From Kuschelorhynchus macadamiae (lineage: Eukaryota; Arthropoda; Insecta; Coleoptera; Curculionidae), in the NCBI GenBank assembly GCA_030620095.1, contig JAUTXW010004693.1, positions 558,001-622,000 on the forward strand: a stretch of 64,000 nucleotides of DNA, in the 5' to 3' direction. A program made the position numbers and the translations under genes. The notes below the pieces were generated by a model. The model did not search any database. It saw only the letters and a program-made list of their open reading frames with translations, and had not been told where the DNA came from. Position 1 is the first letter of the stretch. Every line of letters begins with the position of its first letter. Shown here piece by piece: positions 1 through 12,902 of the stretch.

Positions 1-1982
1 GTCCTGCTCCCTATGGATGGATACCACCCACCTCTATGTTTGACGCTGGGAGGGCAGAATGATGATGGGTTACTGTGTGATAATTTTTATAGGGATTTTA
101 AATGTGTTGATTGGATTATGTTTGTGGTTTTTTAAGGTGTGTTTGATTGGCATTTGTTGTTTTTTTGATAAGTCTCTAGATATAAATGTTTTATGTGATA
201 TTCTTTACTTAGCAATAGATATCTTTGTTCCATTAAAAAAGTTTGCCTCAAGGGAATTTCCACTTTGGTACTCTGATGAATTAAAATCTGCTATTCTACT
301 TAAGAAACAAGCCCATGCCAGGTATAAATAAACCTGCTTACTTTGTGACTATTATGAATTTTCTAGGTTACGATCTCACTGTAAGAATCTAACTCGTATA
401 TCCTAATGATTATGTTAACTTAACCGAAAAATCTTTAAACATAAATTTAAAGCAATTTTGGAACTCCGTTAATTGTAAACGTAAGGACATCGCTCTTCCT
501 AGGGTGATGTGTTATAATGATCTTGAGTGTTCATCGGGAACAGAGATTGCAGATTTGTTTGCTGATTACTTTGCGACAACATATAGTGATAAAAGCTGTG
601 ATATTTCAAGCTGTGATATTAGCATTTCTGATATTTATGAGAGATTATCCAGGATGGAGGTTTGCAAGGGCTGTGGTCCTGATGGGATTCCCCCCATTTT
701 GTTGAAACAGAATGTCTTTATTCTGGCTAGACCAATGTTTCATATTTTCAGAGAATCACTGTTTACTGAACATTTTCCCAGTTTTTGGAAGACCAGTTTC
801 ATTACACCGATCTATAAGGCCGAAAATAAAAATAATGTAACGAACTACCGTCCAATAAGCATTATTAGTGCTATCCCTAGGTTGTTCGAGAGTATTGTCT
901 GTAATTACCCTACGGGTGGCTTGTTGGGGGAGATTGTTGCGCAGCAGTTTCGCTTTGTATCCGGCAGGTCAATTGAGGTGAATTTACTGCTTTACTCTGA
1001 TTTTCTGTCCCAGGTTTATTCCTGGTACACTGACTTCTCCAAAGCGTTTGATAGAGTTAACCACGGGATACTTATTGCCAAAGTCAGAAGAATTGGCATA
1101 TCTGCATCTTTGCTTGACTGGTTGTCCGACTACCTTGCCAATTGTACAGAGATTGTTCGATTAAATCGAGAAATTGTACTCCTATCTGGACTCCCCCAAG
1201 GCTAGCACCTTGGTCCACTTCTATTCAACGTTTTTATAAAAGATATTAGAAAATGTTTTCACTTCAATCAATGAATTCTTGCTTTTTACTGATGATCTTA
1301 CATTTTTTGGGAAAATTGTTTCTCTGGGTGATTGTCTTCGGCCGCGGTCTGATTTGTCCAGGTTGATGGATTAGTGTCGTTGTAATGGCATGGAGTTGCA
1401 ATTTGCCATACTATGATCTTTTCTCGAAGTCGTGATATTACCAATTTTTACTATACACTCGATGACATCACTCTGGATCATGTGTCTAAAATGATGGACT
1501 TGGGGTGAGCTTTGATGGAACACTGAGTTTCTCACAACATGTGAAAAGGATAGTATCTAAATCTCTGCAGATGTTGGGTTTCATTAAGAGGTGTTCCTCT
1601 GAGTTTCAGAATGGCTATTGGTTTGTTATATTGCACTTTGGTAAGACTCTTGTTAGAGTATGCGTCATGTGTCTGGAGTCCCACCTATAACATTTATAAA
1701 AGCAACATGGAAAGTGTTCAACATAAGTTCTTCAGATTCATTGCCTTTAAGAAACAAGTGGAACCTGATTATGATTTCTTGGAGTCTTTTCTTAGATTGC
1801 CTTCGCTCGATAATAGACGATTGCGTACAGATCTTAGGATGCTCTATAAAATAGTCAAGAACTGTGTTAATTGTCCTGACCTTCTAAAAAAAGTGTATTT
1901 CCATGTTCCACCTAGGGTAACTAGATCGTCTATTTCATGTGCCGTTCTACCGTACAAACTAACAACTCTGCAGAATCTCTGA
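1..1982 (+). pseudogene. LINE ORF2 remnant (endonuclease-RT linker and RT)
   Basis: ORF2 of such elements encodes an endonuclease and an RT for target-primed reverse transcription. Here the reading starts in the linker (frame 1 at base 1, then a segment with PLWYSDELKSAILLKKQAHA at about 265-320), followed by RT: GPDGIPPILLK near 680, TNYRPISIISAIPRLFES near 840, YTDFSKAFDRVNHGILIAK near 1030 and SGLPQG near 1190. A stop follows SGLPQG at 1202-1204. The catalytic FADD box region (about 1280) is shifted and reads FTDD-like. The C-terminal part resumes at about 1611 with a conserved LINE tail (LVRLLLEYASCVWSP). At least four frame breaks make it non-functional. The same protein region is present in copy 2 at 3131-4258. 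Confidence 0.85.
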
Positions 1983-2172
1983 TATCGTGATATCTCTGGC
2001 CTCTTTTATTAATTAGTAATGGTAACTAACTTATGTTAATTTGTAGATACTTTGTTTCATACTTATTGTTAAATTTGTTAAGTGCACATACTTTAATTTC
2101 AATTTCATATTACTGTAACCTTAGATATTATCTAAGGTTACAGTAAGGCTTAAGCCTGTAAATAAATAAATA
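1..2172 (+). mobile_element. Non-LTR retrotransposon (Jockey/CR1-like LINE), copy 1
   Basis: The element enters from the left edge of the window, so its 5' end is not visible. It carries the region after the endonuclease, the reverse transcriptase (RT) and a 3' UTR ending in a TAAA-type tail at about 2159-2172. The last 180 bp (from about 1990) recur in reverse orientation at 2957-3130, which shows both copies share one 3' end. The Jockey/CR1 placement rests on the RT style and a simple-repeat tail instead of poly(A); the exact clade is not resolved by eye. Confidence 0.85.
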
Positions 2173-2177
2173 TAATC

Positions 2178-2681
2178 CGGGATAATTAGTTTAAATTTAG
2201 TACATATATTATTTTTAAGAACATCTACCATAAAATATCAAAATTGTCCGTCTCAGTATATAGGGTGTTATATTTTTTTGCATCACCTACAAGTTTATCT
2301 TTTGGAACTTTTTTTTTGGAACACCCTGTCTGAATTCTTATGAAAAATGGAATGCATTTCTTCATATTCTTGATTTGTGAATTCAGCCATCATTAAACGA
2401 TTGGAAACAACCTCGGAAACGTACAAACAAAAAAATTATATGCTACAAAATGTCAGATCAAAAAAAACAGAATTAACAAATGACCTGCCTCAGCGTACAG
2501 AATAATACAGATACGAGAATAATACAACAAACTAAAAAACTAAAGAAATGAACAGAGAATTTAAATTTTATATCAGAATTCATACAGAGTGCTCCGAAAA
2601 AAAGTTCCGAAAGATAAACTAGTAGGTGATGCAAAAAAATGTAACACCCTGTACACTGTAACGGACAACTTTAATATTTTT

Positions 2682-2745
<64 letters not shown>

Positions 2746-2950
2746 CGAATTTACAAATCAAGAATATTAAGAAATGCATTTCATTTTTTATCATAATTCA
2801 TACAGTGTGTTCCAAAAAAAAAGTTCCAAAAGATAAACTTGTAGGTGATGCAAAAAAATATAACACCCTATATACTGAGGCGAACAATTTTGATACTTTA
2901 TGGTAGAGGTTCCTAAAAATAATATATGTACCAAATTTGAACTAATTATC
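2178..2950. repeat. Foldback MITE of the ACAGGGTGTTATA family
   Basis: The left arm (about 2178-2390) is repeated in reverse complement at about 2745-2950; both hold the block GGTGATGCAAAAAAATATAA or its complement and a TGTTCCAAAAAAAAAGTTCC-type block. A third, shorter copy of the same block lies at about 2580-2690 in the reverse sense. The two LINE copies abut both outer sides. No coding capacity is seen. A single arm of the same family occurs at about 36270-36440. Confidence 0.7.
2683..2743. repeat. (TA)n microsatellite
   Basis: About 60 bp of near-perfect TA repeats inside the foldback MITE, at its centre-right. Any open frames reading IYIYIY here are artefacts. Confidence 0.95.
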
Positions 2951-2956
2951 TTGGAA

Positions 2957-4264
2957 TTTATTTATTTATTTATTTGTTTATTTATTTATTTATTTATTTA
3001 CAGGCTTAAGCCTATTATCTAAGGTTACAGTAATATGAAATTGAAATTAAAGTATGTGCACATAAGAAATTTAACAATAAGTATGAAACAAAGTATCTAT
3101 ACTTTATCATAAGGTAGTTACCATTACTAATTAATAAAAGAAGTCAGAGATATAACCATACCAGAGATTCTGCAGAGTTGTTAGTTTGTACGGTAGAACG
3201 GCACATGAAATAGACGATCTAGTTACCTTAGGTGGAACATGAAAATACACTTTTTTTAGAAGTTCAGGACAACTAACACAGTTTATGACTATTTTATAGA
3301 GCATCCTAAGATCTCTACGCAATCGTCTATTATCGAGCGGAGGCAATTTAAGAAAAGACTCCAAGAAATCATAATCAGGTTCCACTTGTATCTTAAACGC
3401 AAAGAATCTGAAGAACTTATGTTGAACACTTTCTATCTTGCTTTTATAAATATTATAGTTGGGGCTACAGACACCTGAGGCATACTTTAACAAGGGTCTT
3501 ACCAAAGTGCAATATAACAAAGCAATAGCCATTCTGAAAGTCAAAGGAACACCTTTTAATGAAACCCAACATCTGCAGAGATTTAGATACTATCCTTTCC
3601 ACATGTTGTGAGAAACTCAGTGTTCCATCAAAGCTCACCCCAAGTCCATCATTTTAGACACATGATCCAGAGTAATGTCATCGAGTGTATAGTTAAAATT
3701 GATAATATCACGACTTCGAGAAAAGGTCATAGTATGGCACTTGAAGGCGTTCAACTCCACGCTATTACAACGACACCATTCTATCAACGTGAAGAGATCA
3801 GACTGGAGCCGAAGACAATCATCCAGAGAAACAATTTTCCTAAAAAATTTAAGACCATCATCAAAAAGCAAGAATTCACTAAAGTGAAAACACTCTCCAA
3901 TATCGTTTATAAAAACGTTAAATAAAAGTGGACCAAGGTACGAGCCTTGGGGGACCCCAGATGGGAGTACAATTTCTCGAGATTTAAAAATATTTAATCG
4001 AACAATTTGTGTACGATTGGTAAGGTAGTCGGACAACCAGTCAAGCAAAGGTGCAGATATGCCAATTCTTCTGAGTTTGGCTATAAGTATCCCGTGGTTA
4101 ACTCTTTCAAATGCCTTGGAGAAGTCGGTGTACAAGGAATGAACCTGGGTACAGCTCTCCAAGGCACTCGACAGAAAGTCAGAGTAAAGCAGTAAATTCA
4201 CCTCATTCAAACTGCTGCGCAACATTCTCCCCTCCCACAAGCCACCCGTCACAGACAATACTCT
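2957..4264 (-). mobile_element. LINE, copy 2 (5'-truncated)
   Basis: Same family as copy 1 but on the minus strand. Its tail is the TTTA repeat at about 2957-3000; homology to copy 1 stops at about 4264 inside the RT, directly next to a TA tract. Truncation at the 5' end is the usual outcome of target-primed reverse transcription. The two copies lie tail to tail, 785 bp apart. Confidence 0.85.
3131..4258 (-). pseudogene. LINE RT remnant, copy 2
   Basis: Two long open pieces cover the RT. The upstream one (4258-3635) holds LYTDFSKAFERVNHGILIAK, LPSGVPQGSYLGPLLFNVF and the catalytic box as FLLFDDGLKFF, where the usual FADD has lost its alanine. The next piece (3544-3131) carries the C-terminal tail LVRPLLKYASGVCSP and ends with the same tail as copy 1. 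Relative to copy 1 about nine residues are missing just before NEVNLLLYSDF. A frame break between 3544 and 3635 and the lesion in the catalytic box make it dead. It is better preserved than copy 1. Confidence 0.85.
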
Positions 4265-4268
4265 TAAT

Positions 4269-4271
<3 letters not shown>

Positions 4272-4314
<43 letters not shown>
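4272..4314. repeat. (TA)n microsatellite
   Basis: About 43 bp of TA repeats at the 5' truncation point of LINE copy 2. Confidence 0.95.
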
Positions 4315-4318
<4 letters not shown>

Positions 4319-4980
4319 TTTTCCCTATTTTGTCTAGTACTATCACCCTCTGAAATATGTCGACGACATTAATTAACACCCTGTATAGATAAACCCAAGG
4401 CACTTCTGAATTTAACGTTTTTTACTATCTTATAAAGTCTCTGAGGTAAGACAGTGTCCCATAATAAACAGGGCACCCTGTACATCTTCGTAATAGGAAG
4501 GAAATAAAGTGTTAATGTCTGACGAGCATAAGATCACTTCCGCCTTGTGGAAGGAAGAACAACTTGTTAAAACGGCAACTGCAAATTTCACAGACTTTAA
4601 TGAGGATAACTTTGATAAGTAATTTCGTCCTAATTCGAGCAACTGCGTTTTATCGTTAATTTTTATTCATTGCAAATTACGTAATGTTTTATAAAGTTCC
4701 GCAAAATTAGTATTTTTATTATAAGACCTTGACAGTAGCTAATTACTGTAATAATATTACATTATAATTAAACACAGGCGTGCTTTCGCATCAACAACAT
4801 ATTCAAGTTACTAACCGTTTTTAAAATACATTTACAATAACTAACATTAAATATCTTAGTTCTGTCACGATTTTAATGAAGAACTCTCCTATGCGTATCA
4901 GGGCTTAATATTGTTCATATCTAATAAAAGTGTTTTGTAATTTCATAAAATTTAATACACCATTGGAATAACTAAAGCTG
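4315..4980. other. Non-coding interval
   Basis: AT-rich sequence with isolated transposon-terminus scraps (ACACCCTGTATAG near 4380 and GGGCACCCTGTACAT near 4470). No gene seen. Confidence 0.6.
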
Positions 4981-7652
4981 CAGGGGGTGCAGTCCATGGA
5001 AGCAAGGGAAGCAGTGCTTCCCCAAAAAAAATTACAAAACATCTTCTAAAATGTAATTTTTGAGACAGGAAACCATTAATTTAGTTTATATTAAAAATGC
5101 TAAAATATTATCTTAATTATCAAGCCCATAATAAATGCGGCCTTGACTCCGACCGAGCCACAATAGAAATCGAATAGAACCTATGCGGGGCGCTAGCTTC
5201 TCTGCAGCCATGTCCTGTATGCTTGATTTCCTGTGAATCGAGCCAGAGGTTATTGAAATTTCCACCGGCTGTTTGCAATTTTTGCATTTTAGTCGCGTGC
5301 TTTAAATGGGGGCGGAAGCTATCGTTGGAATAGGTTCTTTGTTTGAACGGCTATCCGTGTGTTGTGTGATACGTACGTCGCGTCGTGCATGGTGCGATAT
5401 GGAAGACAATAATACGGACGTGGATATGCAAATACCGTCAACTTCGGCTGTCGATAATAACGTTGAAAATATTGGAGAATTTAGTAAGAAGAGTGTGTGT
5501 GAATGTGTGGTGTGTGTCTTAATAATAAACGGATTTTCAACAATAAACTTCGTTGATAAGATTCAAATAATTTCCAAAAGAAGGGCAAAACCGCCTATGA
5601 AAAATTTAACCACAAAAATGAAAAACTGTATTAGATATTTTGATTAAATGGCTAACAGGGTAGGAAAATATAAGTAAATTATTTTGTTGGCCATGTTTAC
5701 TTTTTGAAAATGAAAAAGGTCTTTGGAATGAAACTGGTTTTTCCGATTTAAACAATTTCCATAAAGCTGTAAAAAGACACATTATGTCCAAAGCGCATTT
5801 GCAAGCCGTCATAAAAGAAAAAGTCTTCGGCAAAACCAGAATTGAACACGCCCTTAATAAACAGTTGAAAATTAGTCACCGCCAACACAATGAACTAGTC
5901 GATAAAAATAGGCAAATATTAAGAAGACTTATCGATGTTGTTTGTTTTCTCGGACAGCACGAATTGGGATTTAGAGGTCATAACGAAACAAGGGTTTCTT
6001 CAAATAGAGGAAATTTTCAAGATTTAGTTAGTTTAATGGCTAAATATGATGATTGCTTAAAAAATCATTTAGAGCAGTCTAGCGTTTTTCGCGGAACGTC
6101 GAATCGAATCCAGAATGATTTAATTTTGGCTGTTGCAACCATTATTCTAAAAAGAATTAAGCAGGAGATTGGCGAGGCGCGGTTCATTGCTATTGTTCTG
6201 GACGAAACAACTGATATCACTAGTTTTAGCCTATTATCTATAGTAATACGCTACGTTAAAACAGACGGAAGTATTCAAGAGCGATTTTTAGGTTTTAAGA
6301 ATGTGTCCGAAAATCGTACAGCAGATGCATCATATGCCGTAGTTTATAACGTAACTAAAGAAATTAATGGAGAGAAAAAATTAGTTGCTCAAAGCTATGA
6401 TGGAGCTGCAGTGATGGCAGGACAATTAGGGGGTCTGTAAGGTAAAGTTCGAGAAACTTTCTCAAGTGCTGTGTTTCCCCATTGTTTTACTCATAAATTA
6501 AATTTAGTTTTATCCCAGTCCAGCAGTCACATTTAAGAGTGTAAAGTATTTTTCGTTACTTTAAGTGGCATGGCTGCTTTTTTTTCCAAGTCAACAAAAC
6601 GTACACAAGCTTTGGACTATTCGGACAAACGATTGCCCAAAGTAGCTCCTACTAGGTGGAACTATAATGGAAGACTTGTGTTAACAGTATCTGAAAATCG
6701 TGAATCACTGATTGAACTATTTGAGAATATAATAGAAAATAATGAAACGTGGGACTCAGAAGCAATAAATAGTTCGAGGGGATTTTTGGACTGTTTGAAA
6801 CGAGATTTTAATTTTAATTTTTTGTTGAACATATTTTCAGAAATATTTTCATTCTCGGACAATGTTTTTATATATTACAAACTAAAACAAATGATATTGC
6901 TTTTTGCCTAAAAAAAGTGGATGATTTTAAGTCCATGTTAAGCCAAAAAAGAGATGACTTTGACCTATTTTGGGAGAAAACGATGACGTTAAATGTAGAG
7001 CCACAAGCCAAGCGTCTTCGAACAGACAAGGTCGGAGATGTTCAAATATCATACAGACGCCTCTTTTATGAAATTATCGATCAAATTCAGCAACAAATAA
7101 ACTATAGATTTAACGATTTAAATGATTTTAAATTCCTCGAGCTCTGCAATTTTGATGCATTTAAAGGAAAAACTTTTCCAGAAGATGCGTTTAAATCTCT
7201 TCTTCTTCATTATGGCCAGTTCTTCGACCGAGTGTTACTGCGATCTGAACTAAAAGTGATTTACGAAACTGATGACATTAGCGCAAAAAATAACGCTAAA
7301 GAACTAACGCAATTTTTAAAAGACAAGGAGCTGGAAGATGCCTACACCGAAGTGCCGAAATTATGTGAATTAGTATTGACAATACCTGCCACAAGTTCAT
7401 CAGTAGAACGCAATTTTTCAACACTTAAACGTATAAAAAATTTCGTGAGAAATTCAACGAGGAGGAGACTTTCGCATACATCGCTGTTGTCCATTGAAAA
7501 TAAACTTCTCCAAAATATGTCGGAGCATCGACGTTTTTATGATGACGTCATTGACGAATTTGCAAAAAATGATCGAAGAATCGAATTATATTACAAATAG
7601 GTAAGTTTCTAAAAATTACTTCCCTTTCTTAAAATTTCACCGCACGCCCCTG
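4981..7652 (+). mobile_element. hAT DNA transposon (TTF-finger/ZMYM1-like type)
   Basis: The left end CAGGGGGTGCAGT (4981) and the reverse complement of the right end CAGGGGCGTGCGGT (to 7652) form a short imperfect TIR typical of hAT elements. The 2.67-kb interval encloses one decayed transposase gene in the same orientation. An 8-bp target duplication is expected for hAT; the flanks do not give a convincing one by eye, so ends may be off by a few bases or the flanks have diverged. Confidence 0.75.
5399..7600 (+). pseudogene. hAT transposase (TTF zinc finger, DUF4371-like, hAT C-terminal domain)
   Basis: The likely start is the ATG at 5399 (MEDNNTDVDMQIPSTSAVDN). A frameshift near 5644 leads into the zinc-finger segment FCWPCLLFE (about 5680) and HIMSKAHL (about 5780). 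The RNase H-like core follows: IVLDETTDITSFSLLSIVIR (about 6195), then APTRWNY (about 6640). The C-terminal hAT dimerisation region is clear: LVLTIPATSSSVERNFSTLK at about 7370-7430. Lesions: frameshift at about 5644, in-frame stops near 5655, 6438 and 6535, and a frameshift near 6870. The total, about 700 codons, fits the family. Similarity is to the zinc finger MYM-type protein 1-like hAT transposases common in arthropods. Non-functional. Confidence 0.85.
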
Positions 7653-7980
7653 GTGCTGAACGACCTTCGTTAGGACAAGTAAAGTGATGTTAACTGAAAA
7701 ATTAGTGGCAAAAACGTTAAGTAATTGAAATGTGTCTTGTAATTTATATTTTTTTTTAACGTAAGCAATAACTCTCAAAAAGAAAATCCCGCTAATCCAG
7801 GGGATTACATACTGAAAGTTGTATTTTAGGTTATATTTTGCCATGAAAAGTTTCTGTATATATGGTTGCCTAGACTAGACATACTGTAAAAAGTATAACG
7901 GCTTTTATGTCCCCATCTTCGCCGTGTCCTGCATAATATTTGGCTAGGAATTGAATAAATTTGATTTTTAGTGCGCAAAT

Positions 7981-9775
7981 ATGGCTAAATATGTAAGGAA
8001 AAGTCGACGTGTATTAAAATTTCTATCTATTGTTCAGTCGTTAGGAGTGCATGAAGCTAGTTTAAGAAAGAGACTTCGAGAAGTGAGATAACCATAACTA
8101 ACGTAAGGTTAAAAGTGAGTGGATCAAACCGACCCTTCACTGCGACTCTATGGTCTATTGTGGTTCTAACCATAACTAACACTTGTTTGTTTAAACTACT
8201 CTGAACTATTTTTGTAGGGTACCATTCCTGTTTCGCTGAGAAGAGCAGAGTTGAACAAAATTCCTCACAGATTTAACAATTTAATTAACAACGATGGCAG
8301 GAAGGCACTGCGTTAGCAATTTTACATCCCGTCAAAATATCTCCCTAAGGGTGCCCGAAAAATGTAGCTTGGCTTACTTGGCTAGAACAGATGGTTTTAA
8401 GCGAATGCAAGTTGGTCTATTCTTCGAAAATTCGAACAACTGTTACTATAAGCATAAGATACTTCCTCGTGGTATATTTAATATGGAAAAGACCGGTTTA
8501 ACGACAGCGTCAAACAGACTTCCGAAGATTTTTGCACAAAAAGGAAAAAATGTGTATCAAAGATTGTCGCGGCACAACGAGGACAACTTATTACAGCAGT
8601 TTGCTGCTGTAGCGCGTCTGGAATGTGGGTTCCTACTGTATTAATTTTTCTCAGAAAATGTATGAAAGAAGAACTCGTCTTTGGTGCACCATTGGGAACA
8701 TTAAAACTTATATCTGATTCTGGTTTTATGGATACCGATCTCTTCCTTGAATTGATAAAACACTTTATTGATTTTGTAAAGCCAACAAAAGTTCCATTGT
8801 TCTTTGACTGCAATTAACTTTTGCAAGGATAATAACATTATTCTACTTACTCTGCCCCCCCCCCCTCCAATGGAAGTCACAAGTTGCAACCTCCGGACAC
8901 GGGATTTTTTGTAACACTCAAAAAATCTTTTTCGTCAGAATGTGATAAATGGATGATTGCAAATTGTGGTAAGCCTATTACCCAGTTATGTTATTTAATC
9001 AAGCCTATTTGAGGGTTGCAACTATATCCATATGCTAGAAATCATTTCAAGCAACTAGTTTGTATTCGTACAATCCAGATATTTTCACGGAGGAAGAGTT
9101 TAGTTCTGCTGAAGTTACCGAAATCCCCATAGAACACCAGGAACCCGAATTGTAAAATCCCGTTATTCAGCCAATTGCAGAAACCAGCGGCCTCCAAATC
9201 GAAAAACGTACTTTAGATTATTCCTCAGACGAAGAAGATAATCTGCCATTGGCCTTGTTTTACAAGAAACTGCATTTACAAGATTTAAAAAATAATAACT
9301 CAGGTCACTCCAGAGAAGAGTCAAACTAAACACGATAAAGATTTCTAAAAACTTCTCCCTAATAGAAATGAATATGTCAGCAAGTGATGATATTAGATAA
9401 ACAACTATAAATCATCAAGTGTAACACCGATCTTAATTATTGCTTTGCCCAAAGCTTTATTCAATATAATATAAATGATCAGAAATTTTGACATCAACGC
9501 CTTATAAAGCTTGGTTGACTGATAAAATTGTATCCAAAAAAATGTTGTGAAAAATGTATTGGGCGATGGAATGGAGGATGTAGGAAAAAAACAATCAAAA
9601 AGAAACTTTAATAGAAGTTGTACGTAAGAATGTAACCCAGTTCGATGGCGATGATCTCTGTCCTTTGTTCCATGAAAATTACAACGAATCAGAATGGATT
9701 AAGTGTAAACGTTGGTAGCACGAAGCGTTTACTGATTATTCCGGAACGAGGGGTTTCAAATGCGACCTATACCCG
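7981..9775 (+). pseudogene. pogo/Tigger-like transposase (DDE_1) with PHD-like tail
   Basis: Domains in order: N-terminal helix-turn-helix from ATG 7981 (ASLRKRLRE, then GTIPVSLRRAE after a probable intron at 8083-8217); a DNA-binding remnant (LRVPEKCSLAYLARTDGF at about 8346); the DDE core (IFNMEKTGLTT at about 8475, where the usual aspartate of a DETGLTT-type motif is absent); GAPLGTLKLISDSGFMDTDL near 8680; then HKLQPPDTGFF-like and ECDKWMIANCGKPITQ (about 8945); FTEEEF near 9085; and a C-terminal zinc-binding segment with KCKRW and FKCDLY near 9700-9770. An internal deletion removes most of the second helix-turn-helix, and frameshifts and stops are scattered through it. Family knowledge: pogo-like transposases of insects. 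No TIRs were recognised. Confidence 0.8.
8083..8217 (+). other. Probable spliceosomal intron in pogo-like gene
   Basis: The segment starts GTGAGATAAC and ends ATTTTTGTAG. Removing it joins R-L-R-E to G-T-I-P-V-S in frame (phase 0), which restores the spacing expected of this helix-turn-helix; reading through meets a stop at once. It contains the 12-mer ACCATAACTAAC twice (near 8090 and 8170). Confidence 0.6.
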
Positions 9776-9845
9776 AACTAATATACAATAATCTAGGTTA
9801 TTTTATTTCCTGTTTCATAAATAGTTGAGAATTGCGTTGTTGTTT

Positions 9846-10090
9846 TCTAGTTGGTACTTTTAAGTTCAGCATAGCGTGCTCTTTGAAACCATTGTTCCTA
9901 GAGTACGCATTTTTTGCACTTTTTACAAAAATCCAGTTGTTAACTTTGTTTTACTTACATGATAGAGTTTATCTTTGATATTACTGTTATGTATCTGTTT
10001 TTATTTCTATTTTTGCTAGTGCGTGCTTTTAGGTTCAGTAGGGCACACTCTTTGAAACCACTATTGCTAAGAGTACGCATTTGCATACGT
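9846..10090 (+). repeat. Diverged direct repeat pair
   Basis: A block of about 75 bp at 9846-9920 recurs at 10012-10090. Shared core: CTCTTTGAAACCA followed by a GAGTACGCATT-type segment. The offset is about 166 bp. It lies just downstream of the pogo-like pseudogene and may be part of that element's 3' region. Confidence 0.6.
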
Positions 10091-11545
<1,455 letters not shown>

Positions 11546-12902
11546 CTACACAATATGGTTACTTATGTTTTTATCCAAAAAATGGCTTTTTAATACATTT
11601 CTAGCATTTTATTATAGTAGGCCATGAAATCCTAACGATAAAAAGAAAAAAACAGTTGACAAGTTCGAATGTATGTATTACTTTATTTAACAAATATTCA
11701 AACAAGTAAATGTTTGTAATGTTATTGTTGTTGTCGTTTTGTAATTTATTTTGTTCTACAATGGATGGAGGTAATTTTACAAACGAAGAAAAATGTGATA
11801 TGCTATCTTGCTACATTTTATGCCAAAGAAATTGTGTAGGAGCCGAGCGCATGTATTCTAACAAATACTCAGAGCGGAGACAACCTGACAAGTGTATTTA
11901 TCATTTAAAAAGCCTGTATTATCCCGACAAAAACCATCCAATGAAGAAAACCAATACAACGTTCTACAATCTATTATTGAAAATCCGCAAACTTCCACCA
12001 GAGAAATTGAAGACCAGACGGGGTAGCTAAATCTACAGCTCAATTTATTTTAAGGAAAAATCAATTTAAACCTTACAAATTCCGAATATGTCAAGGATTA
12101 AAACCGGGTGACGATGAACGACGTAGACATTTTTGTGAGTGGTATACCAGGATGTGTGAAGACAGTCTTAATTTTCCTTATAAAGTGATTTGGTCTGATG
12201 AAAGCATGGTAACCAATAACGGTATTTTTAACAGGCGCAATACTCACTATTGGTCACAACGAAATCCAAGTGTAAATAGACCATCAAGACATCAAGATCG
12301 CTTTGGATTTAATATTTGGTGTGGGATTTTTGGTAGCAAGATTATAGGTCCTATTTTCTTTCACAATTCATTAATTTCCGAGAGGTATCTTCAGGCACGA
12401 TTTAGAGATGCATTAGATAATATACCGTTAGGCGCTGTACACGGCTGTTGGTTCCAACAAGATAGTGCTCCAGCCCATAACTCCATAGAAGTTCGCCAAT
12501 ATTTAGCTGAACGGTTTAAAGGAAGATACATTGGGACTTACAGTGAGACCTTGGCCTCCAAGGTCCCCGGACCTAACTCCCTTGTACTTTTTCTTGTGGG
12601 GCTACATACAAAATGAGGTATTTAAGGAATCAGTACGAGCAGCATTTAACACAATTACTCCTGAAATGTTAAGTCATATTTTGGAGTCTACCGTGAGACG
12701 GGCGTACTTCCGTTTAGAAAAAGGAGGTAATTTGTTTGAACATTTATTATAATTAGTAAATAAATAAATACATTCATTCGAACTTGTCAACCGCTTTTTC
12801 TTCCTTTTATCGTTAGGATTTCATGCCCTACTTTAATAAAATGCTAGAAATGTATTAAAAAGCCATTTTTCTGGATAAAACATAAGTAATCATATTGTGC
12901 TG
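11546..12902 (+). mobile_element. IS630/Tc1/mariner (ITm) element A, DD41D type
   Basis: Complete 1357-bp element with TIRs of about 140 bp (11546-11685 and about 12765-12902) flanked by TA on both sides. The right end in reverse complement (CAGCACAATATGATTACTTA) matches the left end (CTACACAATATGGTTACTTA). It encloses one decayed transposase gene. Confidence 0.85.
11761..12752 (+). pseudogene. ITm transposase of element A (DUF4817-like N-terminus)
   Basis: Start chosen at ATG 11761 (MDGGNFTNEEKCDMLSCYI), which matches the N-terminal helix-turn-helix of related copies; the upstream ATG 11710 only adds a hydrophobic stretch. SERRQP is near 11870. After a frame break near 12020 the core follows: VIWSDESMVTN (first Asp, about 12187), FQQDSAPAHNS (second Asp, about 12453), then a one-base frameshift near 12531 and WPPRSPDLTPLYFFLWG, where the third catalytic Asp has become Tyr. 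The protein is therefore inactive. Conserved spacing in intact relatives here is 41 residues between the second and third Asp. Confidence 0.85.

Noticed and set aside
3608..3925. Plus-strand open frame of about 105 codons
   Set aside because: Shadow of the minus-strand LINE RT, which has clear motifs.
4973..7660. 8-bp target duplication for the hAT element
   Set aside because: Flanking octamers (TAAAGCTG and GTGCTGAA) do not match convincingly.
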